From assembly GCF_020171725.1 (NCBI RefSeq), contig NZ_JAIVAJ010000005.1, positions 408,480 through 472,479 on the forward strand: a stretch of 64,000 nt of DNA. The letters are read 5' to 3'. The first letter of the stretch is position 1; the number at the start of each line of letters is the position of its first letter. The notes under the pieces are model-generated. The model did no database searches. It saw only the letters and a list, made by a program, of their open reading frames with translations, and was not told where the DNA came from. Shown here in pieces: positions 54,293 through 62,676 of this stretch. This stretch comes from Halobacillus litoralis. GTDB taxonomy: Bacteria > Bacillota > Bacilli > Bacillales > Halobacillaceae. A program made the translations under genes and the position numbers.

Positions 54293-55576
54293 TTAGTTGG
54301 CTGCTTCGATTTCTTTATTCGCTGTTTCCTGTGCTTTCTTCAAGGCTTCTTCGAGAGATTGATCGCCTAGAAGAGCACTTGTGAACTGGTTGTTGAAGTT
54401 GTTGTTGATGGTCGGAAGGTTCGGACCTGCCTGCCATGGCTGGGCATACTCGCCGCCGGCAACAAAGGCTCCGCGGATTGGATCTTCGTCGAATCCAAGC
54501 TCTTCGGCAACCGATTCACGCGTCGGAAGGGCAAGGCCTTTACTCGTCCAGATCTCCATGCCTTCTTTTCCTGTCAGGAATGAGATCAGTTCCCAGGAAG
54601 CCTCTTTCACTTCAGATTCTTTATTCATCACATAGGCAACGGTGAAGGCAGCTGTTGCTTTTTCTCCATTGACCGTAGGAAGCTCGGCTGTAGCATAGCT
54701 TAGATCCGTGAAGTTGTTCTCAAGGAATGGAACCGTCCAGTTCCCCTCGATCACCATCGCTGCTTTTTCCTGACCGAACATATCTCCACCCCAGTCTGTA
54801 CCTGCATCAGATGGAAGAGCTGCGATTTTGTCCTGCTTCATGTCGACAATCGGTTGAAGGGCTTCGATCGCTTCGTCGCTTGCGAAAGCAGCTTCGTTGT
54901 TTTCTCCAACTACATCAGCACCGTAAGCCTCAAGCTTATAGAATTGACGGGCAAGCTCAGAAGAGAATCCAAGGCCGTACTGTTCAGGCGTACCGTCTCC
55001 GTCTTCGTCTACCGTCAGCTTCTCTGCATACTCTCTAAGCTCTTCCCACGTTTGTGGTGGGCCATCAAGGCCAGCCTCTTCAAATTTTTTCTCATTATAG
55101 AAAAGCGCTAGCGTCGAGAAGTCTTTCGGGAAACCGTATTGCGTACCATCGAACTTGAATGCGTTCAGCAATGGATCTTGGAAATCGTCGATCTCGAATT
55201 CATCTGTTACGTACTCATCCAGTGGCTCAAGTACGCCTGTATTGGCTAACCCTGGTGCTTCAAAGGCATCCAGATAGAACACATCCGCTGCTTCTCCACC
55301 TACTAGACGCGTCTTCGTCACATCCATGTACTGATCGGCAATGACTTCGTGTTTTACGTTAATGTTCGGGTGCGCTTCCTCAAAGGCATCCAACGTCTGC
55401 TGCAAAAGTTCTTCCTCTTCAGGAGACGCTCCCCAACCGGCAAGCTCGACGGTGACTTGATCGCCTTCAGCTCCGTCTCCCTGTCCCGATGATTCGTTAC
55501 TGCAGCCTGCCATCGCGCCAACCAACATTCCTGTAACTCCAACAGCCGCCAACATTTTATTGAATTTCATCTTCAT
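54293..55576 (-). CDS. Sugar ABC transporter substrate-binding lipoprotein
   Basis: A 427-residue extracellular binding protein. The signal peptide ends in a lipobox (VGAMAGC) with the lipid-carrying Cys at about 25, followed by a Ser/Gly/Glu-rich linker and a family 1 solute-binding fold (FEEAHPNINVKHEVI, YGFPKDFSTLALFYN, AAMVIEGNWTVPFL, WELISFLTGKEG). The strongly acidic surface suits a halophile. An ATG two codons further in has a better-spaced ribosome site. The ligand is probably an alpha-glucan oligosaccharide, judged from the debranching enzyme next to it. Confidence 0.92.
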   Translation of the reverse strand: MKMKFNKMLAAVGVTGMLVGAMAGCSNESSGQGDGAEGDQVTVELAGWGASPEEEELLQQTLDAFEEAHPNINVKHEVIADQYMDVTKTRLVGGEAADVFYLDAFEAPGLANTGVLEPLDEYVTDEFEIDDFQDPLLNAFKFDGTQYGFPKDFSTLALFYNEKKFEEAGLDGPPQTWEELREYAEKLTVDEDGDGTPEQYGLGFSSELARQFYKLEAYGADVVGENNEAAFASDEAIEALQPIVDMKQDKIAALPSDAGTDWGGDMFGQEKAAMVIEGNWTVPFLENNFTDLSYATAELPTVNGEKATAAFTVAYVMNKESEVKEASWELISFLTGKEGMEIWTSKGLALPTRESVAEELGFDEDPIRGAFVAGGEYAQPWQAGPNLPTINNNFNNQFTSALLGDQSLEEALKKAQETANKEIEAAN

Positions 55577-55594
55577 CTATCCCTTCCAAAAATT

Positions 55595-57709
55595 TTAAGC
55601 GTGAATTTTTGAATCTGATTGAAGCTCTATGCGTAATCCAGTTGTGTTGTTTAACACTTGCAGCTTATATTGACCTTCTTCTTTCTCCACTCTGAACGAC
55701 ACGGTTCCATCAGCAAGTGCCAAGTCTTGAACATCCATCTCATGCAATCCCTCGATAAAGCTTGGTGACAGCATAAGCGCTTTATCCTCATACGTCGGAT
55801 ACAAGCCGAGCATGGTACGAATGAAGGTTAACGGCGTCCCGGCTGCCCAAGCTTGCGGGGAGCAGGCGACGGGATACGGGACAGGCTTTCCTTCCTGATC
55901 GCTGTATCCGCAGAACAGTTCAGGCAGTCGCTCATATTCGAAGGAGTGTGAAGCTTTAATCAACCCTTCCATGACGACATTCGCCTGATCGTTTCCTTGA
56001 ACATAGCCCATACCTAACAGAATCACGCTGTTGTCATGAGGCCAGACGCTTCCATCGTGGTAACTCATCGGATTGTAGCCGGCTTCACCTTCTGCCATCG
56101 TGCGAATGCCGTAGCCTGAGAACATGTTTCGCGAAACAAGCGTATCCAGCACCTTCTCTTGTTTGTCTTCCTCCATAAGACCCGCGTACAGAACGTGGCC
56201 TGGATTCGACGTGATGGTTCCGACAGGCTGTTTATGTTCATCAAGCGCAATCGCGTAATAGCTGACGTCTTCCATCCAGAAGGCTTCGTTGAACTTTTCT
56301 TTCAATACCTTGGACTGACTTCTCAGCTGATCTGCTTTTGCCACGCTTCCTGCTGCTTCGTAAAGCTCTGCCATGCCGGTTTTCGCCTGATAGACATACC
56401 CTTGGACTTCCGCCAGTGCGATTGGAGACTTCGCATAATCTCCGTTCCGGTGAACGACCGAGTCTGCTGAGTCCTTCCACCCCTGGTTGGCAATTCCTTT
56501 GCTGGATTCTTGATGATACTCGACGAATCCGTCCCCATCGCGGTCTCCGTACTTGTCGATCCACTCAAGCGCACGCTCCACGTTCGGAAGGAGTTCGTTG
56601 AATAAATCGAAGTCCTTGGAAAAACGGACGTACTCTGTAAGCAGCATGAGAAACAGTGGAGTCGCGTCGATCGTTCCGTAGTAAGGAGTGAAAGGGACTT
56701 GATTGGTGTTCGCAAGCTCTCCGTAACGGATTTCGTGCATGATTTTACCTGGTTCTTCGTCCCGCCATTCATCTTTTTTCGTCCCTTGATAGTGAGCCAT
56801 CGTCCTTAACGTTCCTTTAGCGATGTCCGGGTGGAACGGAAGCATTTGAAGAGCCGCTATTAAACTATCACGACCGAACGGAACGCCGAACCACGGAAGA
56901 CCTGCTACGAAGAAAGGCCCGAACCCGATATCTGTAGAGAGCGCTCTTAGATCCTGAATGCCCCGTTCCAAGAGACGATTAAGGGAAGAATGATCCGTCT
57001 TCACTTTGGTAACGCTGTCATTCCATTCCTTATAAATCTTCTCGAGCTTCTTGTAGGCATTGGCGGGAGAGACCGGTTCTTTTTTCTCATCTCCTACAAG
57101 CGGCACAATTCTTACGGTTACTTCTTTCACTTCTTCATGATCCAGGGAAAACGGAAAAGCTATGGTATTCCCTTCTGCTTCTGCGCCTGATGAAGCATCC
57201 CAGAAAACTTGTGTCTGCCTTTCAATCTCGTCTGCACCTTCATAGCCGAATGTAAGACGATCATTCTCCACTTTCGTCTCACGCTTCGTCCCTGTCGTCC
57301 CTTCTTGGAACCCACGAACGATGAACATATCCACAAAGTCCGCTTCAAGGGATAGCTCAAGGGAGAAATTCACCGGCTTAGGATAATAGCTCTTCGCCTT
57401 GATCGTTTCATAAAGGACATCGTCTGAAATGTAACGGAATCTTTCTACTTCAATCGATTCTCTCCACAGCTTGATCTCTCCGTCTTCCTCCATATGAGGG
57501 TTGGTAAGCAGCATGGAAGATTCATAGGTTCCATCCGCCTCTGACTTCAATAGGATCAAGTCCTCGCCGTTAATGGTGAGAGACATTTCGCTTAAGAACC
57601 TGGTGTCCTGCTTATACAGTCCAAGTCCATAGGGATGATCCAGCGGAATGTCCCCGTTTTTGTCTGTCAGTAAAAATAGCTGATTGTCTTTTAATACACG
57701 GTAATCCAT
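55595..57709 (-). CDS. Amylo-alpha-1,6-glucosidase-like (glycogen debranching type) enzyme
   Basis: A 704-residue protein. The N-terminal domain (about 1-220) matches the GDE N-terminal bis type: VLKDNQLFLLTDKNGDIP, GLGLYKQDTRFLSEM. The C-terminal alpha/alpha barrel has GLPWFGVPFGRDSLIA, KGIANQGWKDSADS and SVWPHDNSVILLGM, as in GH63/GH133-like debranching and related glucosidases. No signal peptide is seen, so it acts on imported oligosaccharides. First gene of the operon behind LacI operators; GGAGGAG precedes the ATG by 7 bases. Confidence 0.88.
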   Translation of the reverse strand: MDYRVLKDNQLFLLTDKNGDIPLDHPYGLGLYKQDTRFLSEMSLTINGEDLILLKSEADGTYESSMLLTNPHMEEDGEIKLWRESIEVERFRYISDDVLYETIKAKSYYPKPVNFSLELSLEADFVDMFIVRGFQEGTTGTKRETKVENDRLTFGYEGADEIERQTQVFWDASSGAEAEGNTIAFPFSLDHEEVKEVTVRIVPLVGDEKKEPVSPANAYKKLEKIYKEWNDSVTKVKTDHSSLNRLLERGIQDLRALSTDIGFGPFFVAGLPWFGVPFGRDSLIAALQMLPFHPDIAKGTLRTMAHYQGTKKDEWRDEEPGKIMHEIRYGELANTNQVPFTPYYGTIDATPLFLMLLTEYVRFSKDFDLFNELLPNVERALEWIDKYGDRDGDGFVEYHQESSKGIANQGWKDSADSVVHRNGDYAKSPIALAEVQGYVYQAKTGMAELYEAAGSVAKADQLRSQSKVLKEKFNEAFWMEDVSYYAIALDEHKQPVGTITSNPGHVLYAGLMEEDKQEKVLDTLVSRNMFSGYGIRTMAEGEAGYNPMSYHDGSVWPHDNSVILLGMGYVQGNDQANVVMEGLIKASHSFEYERLPELFCGYSDQEGKPVPYPVACSPQAWAAGTPLTFIRTMLGLYPTYEDKALMLSPSFIEGLHEMDVQDLALADGTVSFRVEKEEGQYKLQVLNNTTGLRIELQSDSKIHA

Positions 57710-57725
57710 CGTTTCACTCCTCCAT

Positions 57726-57774
57726 CCAAAACGTTTCGGTTTTGTTTCAAAAATAGAACCGAAACGTTTCGGTT
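57726..57774 (-). promoter_or_regulatory. Two LacI-family operators before the debranching-enzyme gene
   Basis: AACCGAAACGTTTCGGTT (57757-57774) is a perfect 18-bp palindrome. CCAAAACGTTTCGG (57726-57739) is a second copy with one mismatched pair. Centres are 33 bases apart, about three helical turns, so two LacI dimers could bind on the same face. They lie between the regulator stop and the first enzyme gene. Confidence 0.8.
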
Positions 57775-57792
57775 TTCCTGCAAAAAAAATTA

Positions 57793-58809
57793 TTATTGTT
57801 TTATTTCTTTTGTTGTATTACGTATTTTCAGTTCGTTCTCTATTAAGCGTACGCGCTCCTCAGATGTCTGATGAAGGATGGAAAGAAGCAGGTCTGCTGC
57901 TGAATACCCCATTCGGAACAAATCCTGTGCCACCGTGGTAAGCGCTGGGGTCACATAAGAAGCGAGTGTGATGTCATCATAGCCTGTAACGGACAACTGA
58001 TCCGGAACTTTTCTTCCTAGCTGTTCAGCTGCGCGGACAACTCCGAGTGCCATCAGATCACTGGCACAAACGACCGCTGTCACTTCCGGGTAAGCGGTCA
58101 GAAGCTTCAAGCCCATTTCCTGCGCTTTGCTCTCACTGTACTCCCCGTTCACAATCCATTCACTGCGAATTGGGAGATCCGCTTCGAGCATTCCGAGTTC
58201 GAACCCTTTCAGCCTTTCTTTACTTACGAAAGCCTGTCCATGACCGTTCATCATCGCAATATTCTCATGTCCAAGCTCGGCTAAGTGCCGCACGGCTTTC
58301 ATGGACCCGTCTACATTATCTGTTGTGACATAGCCGGCGGTTTCACTTTCTACAGGCACATCAATGAGGACACATGGAATGTTACTATCGAAGATCTCCA
58401 GCAGATAAGGGTCATCATTCTTGATCCCCTGCACAATCACGCCTTCGACCCGACGTTCCCGGCAAAGCTGTGCATACGTCTTTTCCTTTTGCTTCGAGGT
58501 GGTTGTATTGAAAAGAACGATGTCATAATCGTGTGCCCCGCAGAATTCATTGATACCGGTCAGCACGTCGAATACGATGTTGTCCTTCGCCCCTTCTCTT
58601 GTAAGACCTGATACAAGAAGACCGATCGTTTTCGTCTTATTCATCACGAGGCTTCTTGCCAGAGAGTTCGGGCTGTATTCAATTTCTTTCGCGATTTCTT
58701 CAATACGTTGTCTTGTCTTTGCGTTGACATCGGAATATCCGTTCAAGGCTCTGGAAACCGTTGTAACAGAAACTCCGGCAAGCTTTGCGATATCTTTAAT
58801 CGTTGCCAT
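57793..58809 (-). CDS. LacI family transcriptional regulator
   Basis: A 338-residue LacI/GalR repressor with an N-terminal helix-turn-helix (TIKDIAKLAGVSVTTVSRAL), hinge (SPNSLARSLVMNKTKTIGLL) and periplasmic-binding-like effector domain (GLLVSGL, FNTTTSKQKEKTYA, GYDDITLASYVTP). It probably represses its own gene and the downstream uptake operon through the palindromes found at both places. The inducer is likely an oligosaccharide or its phosphate. AAAGGGA precedes the ATG. Confidence 0.95.
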   Translation of the reverse strand: MATIKDIAKLAGVSVTTVSRALNGYSDVNAKTRQRIEEIAKEIEYSPNSLARSLVMNKTKTIGLLVSGLTREGAKDNIVFDVLTGINEFCGAHDYDIVLFNTTTSKQKEKTYAQLCRERRVEGVIVQGIKNDDPYLLEIFDSNIPCVLIDVPVESETAGYVTTDNVDGSMKAVRHLAELGHENIAMMNGHGQAFVSKERLKGFELGMLEADLPIRSEWIVNGEYSESKAQEMGLKLLTAYPEVTAVVCASDLMALGVVRAAEQLGRKVPDQLSVTGYDDITLASYVTPALTTVAQDLFRMGYSAADLLLSILHQTSEERVRLIENELKIRNTTKEIKQ

Positions 58810-58820
58810 AGTGATCCCTT

Positions 58821-58836
58821 TCCAAAACGTTTTGGA
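58821..58836 (-). promoter_or_regulatory. LacI-family operator upstream of the regulator gene
   Basis: TCCAAAACGTTTTGGA is a perfect 16-bp palindrome 11 bases before the lacI-type ATG, sharing the AAACGTTT core with the two downstream operators; autoregulation is likely. A further cre-like TGAAAGCGTTTCA lies at 58867-58879, one base shorter than the CcpA consensus. Confidence 0.75.
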
Positions 58837-59042
58837 TGATTAACTTGTTTTGAATTATACACAGACTGAAAGCGTTTCACAACCCCTTTTCCAGAAAAAT
58901 AAGATTGCACACACCTTTTAACCTAACATTCAGACATCTTATTCATATTTTAAAACAAATTCCGTATATCAATCTAGTAAGCTCCTCTATCATTCAATAT
59001 GTGCCCGGTCAAAATAAAACATTTTTTAGGAGTGGATGAAAC

Positions 59043-59237
59043 ATGAACTATGTAAAACCATCTGTTGAAATTCAGGAAGCACAAACGGTAAACGAGGCTA
59101 TCACTTGGACGGTTGTTGCGCTTAGCGCCATTATCGCTGCTGGCGGATATGCTGCATGGTGCACATACAACGGTGCTGACTTCGTAGGTGCTGTAGACAT
59201 CGACGACAAATCCGTACAAATCGGCTGCTCTTACTAA
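59043..59237 (+). CDS. Putative precursor peptide of a disulfide-containing, RiPP/bacteriocin-like system
   Basis: A 64-residue peptide. Residues 3-8 (YVKPSV) fit the YxxPx(L/V) leader motif bound by recognition elements in lasso and related systems. An acidic linker (EIQEAQTVNEA) leads into a hydrophobic stretch (ITWTVVALSAIIAAGGYAAW, 20-39), then Cys40, a polar acidic segment and Cys62 in the C-terminal GCSY. There is no double-Gly or Sec cleavage site. AGGAG lies 10 bases upstream of the ATG. Six genes for export, proteolysis and disulfide formation follow. I do not recognise the family; the function is inferred from context. Confidence 0.7.
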   Translation: MNYVKPSVEIQEAQTVNEAITWTVVALSAIIAAGGYAAWCTYNGADFVGAVDIDDKSVQIGCSY

Positions 59238-59260
59238 GCTGACCACCTATACTTAGATTT

Positions 59261-59285
59261 TTGCCCCATTGACCGGGCAATTCTT
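59261..59285 (+). terminator. Attenuator-like hairpin between peptide gene and ABC genes
   Basis: TTGCCC and GGGCAA form a 6-base stem with an 8-base loop, followed by TTCTT. It would let only part of the transcripts continue, giving more peptide message than transporter message, a common plan in peptide clusters. Confidence 0.55.
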
Positions 59286-59306
59286 AATGAAAGGTCGTGA
59301 GGATCG

Positions 59307-60065
59307 ATGCTGTCGATTCACAATGTACATAAATCATTTGGCGATCATAACGTTCTGAACGGTGTTTCTCTCTCTGTAAAAAAGGGAGAGATTTTTGGTT
59401 TACTAGGACCGAACGGATCAGGTAAGACGACACTTCTGAACTTGCTGATGGAAGACCTTCCTTATGAGAGTGGAACGATCATGATGCTGGATGAAAGCGA
59501 CCACTCCAACTTGACCATCAAGGAAAAGATCGGGATGGTGCCGGATTCGGACGAGCGAATTGAAGATTTAACAGGCCTTGAGCTTTTACAATTCATTCGT
59601 TCTGTAAGAGGCCTTCCTAAACAAGAGACAAACCGCCAAATCAATGAGTGGCTCAAGCTGTTTGATATATGGGAGGACCGTCATCGGCTCCTTCAACATT
59701 ACTCACACGGAATGATGAAAAAAATCCAGATCATTGCAGGGCTGCTTCACAAGCCGGAGTTCTTGATCATTGACGAGCCGACCAATGGTCTCGATCCTGA
59801 CATGATCAACATGGTCAGACACTTGTTGAAAACGTTGCAAAGTCGAGGGATTACCATTCTACTGACGACCCATTACCTCCATTTCGCCGAAACAGTTTGT
59901 GACAGGGTCTGTTTTATCCGGCAAGGGGAAATCATTCAACATGAAACTAAGGTAGGGGACTTATTAAAACGTACGCATGCCTCACACTTAAATGAAGCAT
60001 ACACGGTCGTTACAGACTTTGGAGAAGAAAGGATGAAGATTGATGCCATCATGGAAGATTGGTAA
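59307..60065 (+). CDS. ABC transporter ATP-binding protein of the peptide cluster
   Basis: A 252-residue ATPase of the ABC-2 type: Walker A GPNGSGKTT (34-42), a degenerate signature YSHGMMKKIQ (132-141) in place of LSGGQ, Walker B FLIIDEPTNGLD and the switch histidine in TTHYLH. The Q-loop glutamine is replaced (VPDSDER). It would drive export of the peptide or give self-protection together with the following membrane protein, whose start lies inside this gene. Confidence 0.92.
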   Translation: MLSIHNVHKSFGDHNVLNGVSLSVKKGEIFGLLGPNGSGKTTLLNLLMEDLPYESGTIMMLDESDHSNLTIKEKIGMVPDSDERIEDLTGLELLQFIRSVRGLPKQETNRQINEWLKLFDIWEDRHRLLQHYSHGMMKKIQIIAGLLHKPEFLIIDEPTNGLDPDMINMVRHLLKTLQSRGITILLTTHYLHFAETVCDRVCFIRQGEIIQHETKVGDLLKRTHASHLNEAYTVVTDFGEERMKIDAIMEDW

Positions 60066-61527
60066 ATTGATTTTCACACAGTGGAAACATAGAGCAGGCA
60101 CGGCTTTCAAAGAGATGCCACTTCTCGGCCTAATCCCTTTCATAATCCTGGGAAGTCTTGCTGTGGTCTGGTTCAATATGTATCAATTCATTGACCGCCA
60201 ATTATTCAGCGAACAAGCTCTTCTGGATCAGCAGTATATGCCTGCTTATGTTGAGAATTATGCCAACGTTACCTATGTCGTAATCACCGTTAGTTTTTTG
60301 ACATTGTGGCAGTGGGGCATCAAGGGTCAGAGCTCCTACAAGCTTTTTCAGGGGCTTCCTGTCCGTCATTTCTCATGGGCGATCGGGCAGGCACTGCCTC
60401 TGATCACCATCATGTTCCCGCTCTCTTTCCTTGCTTTCACTCCGATGCTTTTTGTTTTATTGAATCAGCTGTCCTTCACGGGAATGGAGCAGATGCTTGT
60501 GGTCATTAGTTTTATAGCGATAGGAGTTGCTGCTCTTTTTACCGGTTTGTTCTGGCAGAAAGCTATCCAGGGACTTACGATCTGGATCAGCGGGACGGAA
60601 AGCCGCTTCGTTCATGGTATTCTGTTCCTTTCTTCTACTGTTTTCATCACGCTCATCGGTTATCTATTATTCAGCCGATACCCTGAAGCGATTGCGCCTG
60701 TCACTCCTGGTTTCCTGTTGTCTCACGTCGTATTAAACCTTCAGGACGGTGCATGGATGTGGGTCCCCTATATGGGAGCTCTTATCACCAGCCCGGTTCT
60801 ATTTCTATTTGGGGCATTTACTGTCTTTCAATTGAATCAAACAAGGAGAGATGAACCCCAAGGTAAAGTGTTTTTCAGAAAATTGGATGGACCAAACCAC
60901 CGTTTCATGTCAATGATTCTAGTAGACTTCAAGCGCTTAAACCGAGATGGTGAGACCCTTTTTTATACGCTGATCAGTCTCTCTTTATTCTTCTTTGGTG
61001 GCCTTGGACTCAGATGGTTCGAACTGACTCTGTACCTGCCGATTTATGAGCAGATTTGTATGTATGGACTGCCATTTATCATAGCCTTATATCCTTTGAG
61101 TGCTCGTAGTAAAGACCATTCTCTGAAGCGGTTGATTGATGCCAGCGGAACACGCCCCCTTTCCTACGTAATGAGTAAATTGGTCATCTATGCGGGATTC
61201 TTTCCCCTGCTGACTATCGGCCTTTATGTTGTGTTGACAGGCGTTGCAGCATCCACATTCACAGGGAATTCCTATGATGTCTGGATGCTTTCCATGGTCA
61301 CGTTCTTAACAGCCTATACGATCGGCTCTTTCCTTCCGGCCCCGGAAAAGTCATTGAGCACGAAACTGACCAAGATCGCTTCGTTTTATTTCAGCATGTC
61401 GATTGTAATTTTGTTATACGACTATGTAGGTTCACAAATATACGTTTCAATCAAAGGGAGTATTTACTTTACGTGCATTCTTGGACTGCTTTGGATCAAA
61501 GAGAGAAAGGAGAAGCAATATGATTAG
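60043..61527 (+). CDS. Large ABC-2-like membrane protein of the peptide cluster
   Basis: About 494 residues with roughly a dozen hydrophobic segments, an N-terminal LIFTQWKHRAGTAFK region and a central soluble loop. It overlaps the ATPase gene by 23 bases and is presumably its membrane partner; no clear homology beyond ABC-2 transporters is recognised. The ATG at 60043 has AAAGGA 9 bases upstream and replaces the TTG at 60040. It is about twice the usual size of ABC-2 permeases, so it may combine two halves. Confidence 0.75.
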   Translation: MPSWKIGKLIFTQWKHRAGTAFKEMPLLGLIPFIILGSLAVVWFNMYQFIDRQLFSEQALLDQQYMPAYVENYANVTYVVITVSFLTLWQWGIKGQSSYKLFQGLPVRHFSWAIGQALPLITIMFPLSFLAFTPMLFVLLNQLSFTGMEQMLVVISFIAIGVAALFTGLFWQKAIQGLTIWISGTESRFVHGILFLSSTVFITLIGYLLFSRYPEAIAPVTPGFLLSHVVLNLQDGAWMWVPYMGALITSPVLFLFGAFTVFQLNQTRRDEPQGKVFFRKLDGPNHRFMSMILVDFKRLNRDGETLFYTLISLSLFFFGGLGLRWFELTLYLPIYEQICMYGLPFIIALYPLSARSKDHSLKRLIDASGTRPLSYVMSKLVIYAGFFPLLTIGLYVVLTGVAASTFTGNSYDVWMLSMVTFLTAYTIGSFLPAPEKSLSTKLTKIASFYFSMSIVILLYDYVGSQIYVSIKGSIYFTCILGLLWIKERKEKQYD

Positions 61528-62413
61528 GCCTGAATCGATTCCCCATTGGCCAAAAGGTGTGCAACTGCGGGAGAAAGACATTACCGATCATTCCCTCAAA
61601 GCCAAGCATGAAATCACAGAAATCAGTGGTGAGCTGCTTCGACACGTCGATGGAAAACGTTCAATCCAAACGATTGTATCTGAGTGTGCCACTAAGCATG
61701 GATGGCCTGAAGAGCACGTGCTGTCTGATTTTCTCGAGCTCATATCGAACCTAAACCACCATTACCTCATCAATATTCAAACGCCCTTTCACTGGACTAC
61801 TTTTTTCAAAGACCGTTTGATTGCTTTGTTCGTTCTTCTTCGAACATTACAAGGTCCGAAATGGGAAACGAAGGAGCGGAAAACAGCGTCTCACCAATCC
61901 CAGTGGGCGTCTTTATGGCAGATGATCAGGGTGGTCACGATGGTCTACGGAGCTTATGCTATAGGAATTGCATTTGTAACGGGAATTCTATCCTTCCTCT
62001 TACCTGTCGGAGGTCTTCACATCCCCCTTTTGACCGCGGGATCCTTTTTAACAGGAATGATCGTCCATGAATATTTGCATGTATGGACTTTTCAAAAGAT
62101 GACTTCTCGACAGTTCGAGGTCATCATAGCCATCAGACGAAAAGCTGTTCAAATTGTACGACCGCGGGCTGACCGTAAAACCGAATTCTGGACTTCATTA
62201 TCAGGTCCCGGTATTCCCGTACTGACTGCTTTCATTCTCATCCCACTGCTGTTCATCGTTCCAGCGGGTGAGCTCCAATTCGCCATAGGATGCATGGCTG
62301 CAACTCAAATTGTTCATTTACTTTCCTTAATGCCCTTTGCGGAAGACGGGAAGCGCATTATAGAATCGATCAAACCCACTCCATTACCTATCGAAAGGAA
62401 GAAAAGTGTATGA
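61520..62413 (+). CDS. PqqD-like recognition domain fused to an S2P/M50-type membrane metalloprotease
   Basis: A 297-residue protein in two parts. Residues 1-90 look like a PqqD/RRE domain (LKAKHEITEISGELLRHVDG, IQTIVSECATKHG, FLELISNLNHHYLI). Residues 130-285 form a membrane protease with HEYLH (183-187) in a helix, SLSGPGIPVL and the third metal site LMPFAEDGKRI (Asp276), the S2P pattern. The recognition part could hold the leader of the 64-residue peptide while the protease cuts in or near its hydrophobic stretch. AAAGGAG lies 7 bases before the ATG, which overlaps the previous gene by 8 bases. Confidence 0.78.
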   Translation: MIRPESIPHWPKGVQLREKDITDHSLKAKHEITEISGELLRHVDGKRSIQTIVSECATKHGWPEEHVLSDFLELISNLNHHYLINIQTPFHWTTFFKDRLIALFVLLRTLQGPKWETKERKTASHQSQWASLWQMIRVVTMVYGAYAIGIAFVTGILSFLLPVGGLHIPLLTAGSFLTGMIVHEYLHVWTFQKMTSRQFEVIIAIRRKAVQIVRPRADRKTEFWTSLSGPGIPVLTAFILIPLLFIVPAGELQFAIGCMAATQIVHLLSLMPFAEDGKRIIESIKPTPLPIERKKSV

Positions 62414-62676
62414 TCAAAAGTTTTCTCGTAGGTTCACTTCTATTATTCATTTCCACCGTTGTGATTCTCTTAGGACTCGGTGTGTATTCAGACATCCAGG
62501 ATTTCAGTTCATACAATTGGTCTTTTTTCGGAATCACAGTTTTCCGTTATGAATCCTTACAACCAGATGGTCATCTCCTGAACTTCGGAGTCGGAATCAT
62601 CGCGATTGCACTCATCGGAGGGGCAACAAACGCAGGGCTGCGGAGCTTATTTACCAGAATGGAGAGCCGTACATGA
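62410..62676 (+). CDS. Small two-helix membrane protein, candidate immunity factor
   Basis: An 88-residue protein with helices at about 4-26 (FLVGSLLLFISTVVILLGLG) and 58-78 (FGVGIIAIALIGGATNAG), and a loop with aromatic residues (YNWSFFGITVFRYESL). Its ATG overlaps the protease stop (ATGA). Small, unrelated membrane proteins in such clusters often give self-immunity; this is inference from place and size only. Confidence 0.65.
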   Translation: MIKSFLVGSLLLFISTVVILLGLGVYSDIQDFSSYNWSFFGITVFRYESLQPDGHLLNFGVGIIAIALIGGATNAGLRSLFTRMESRT

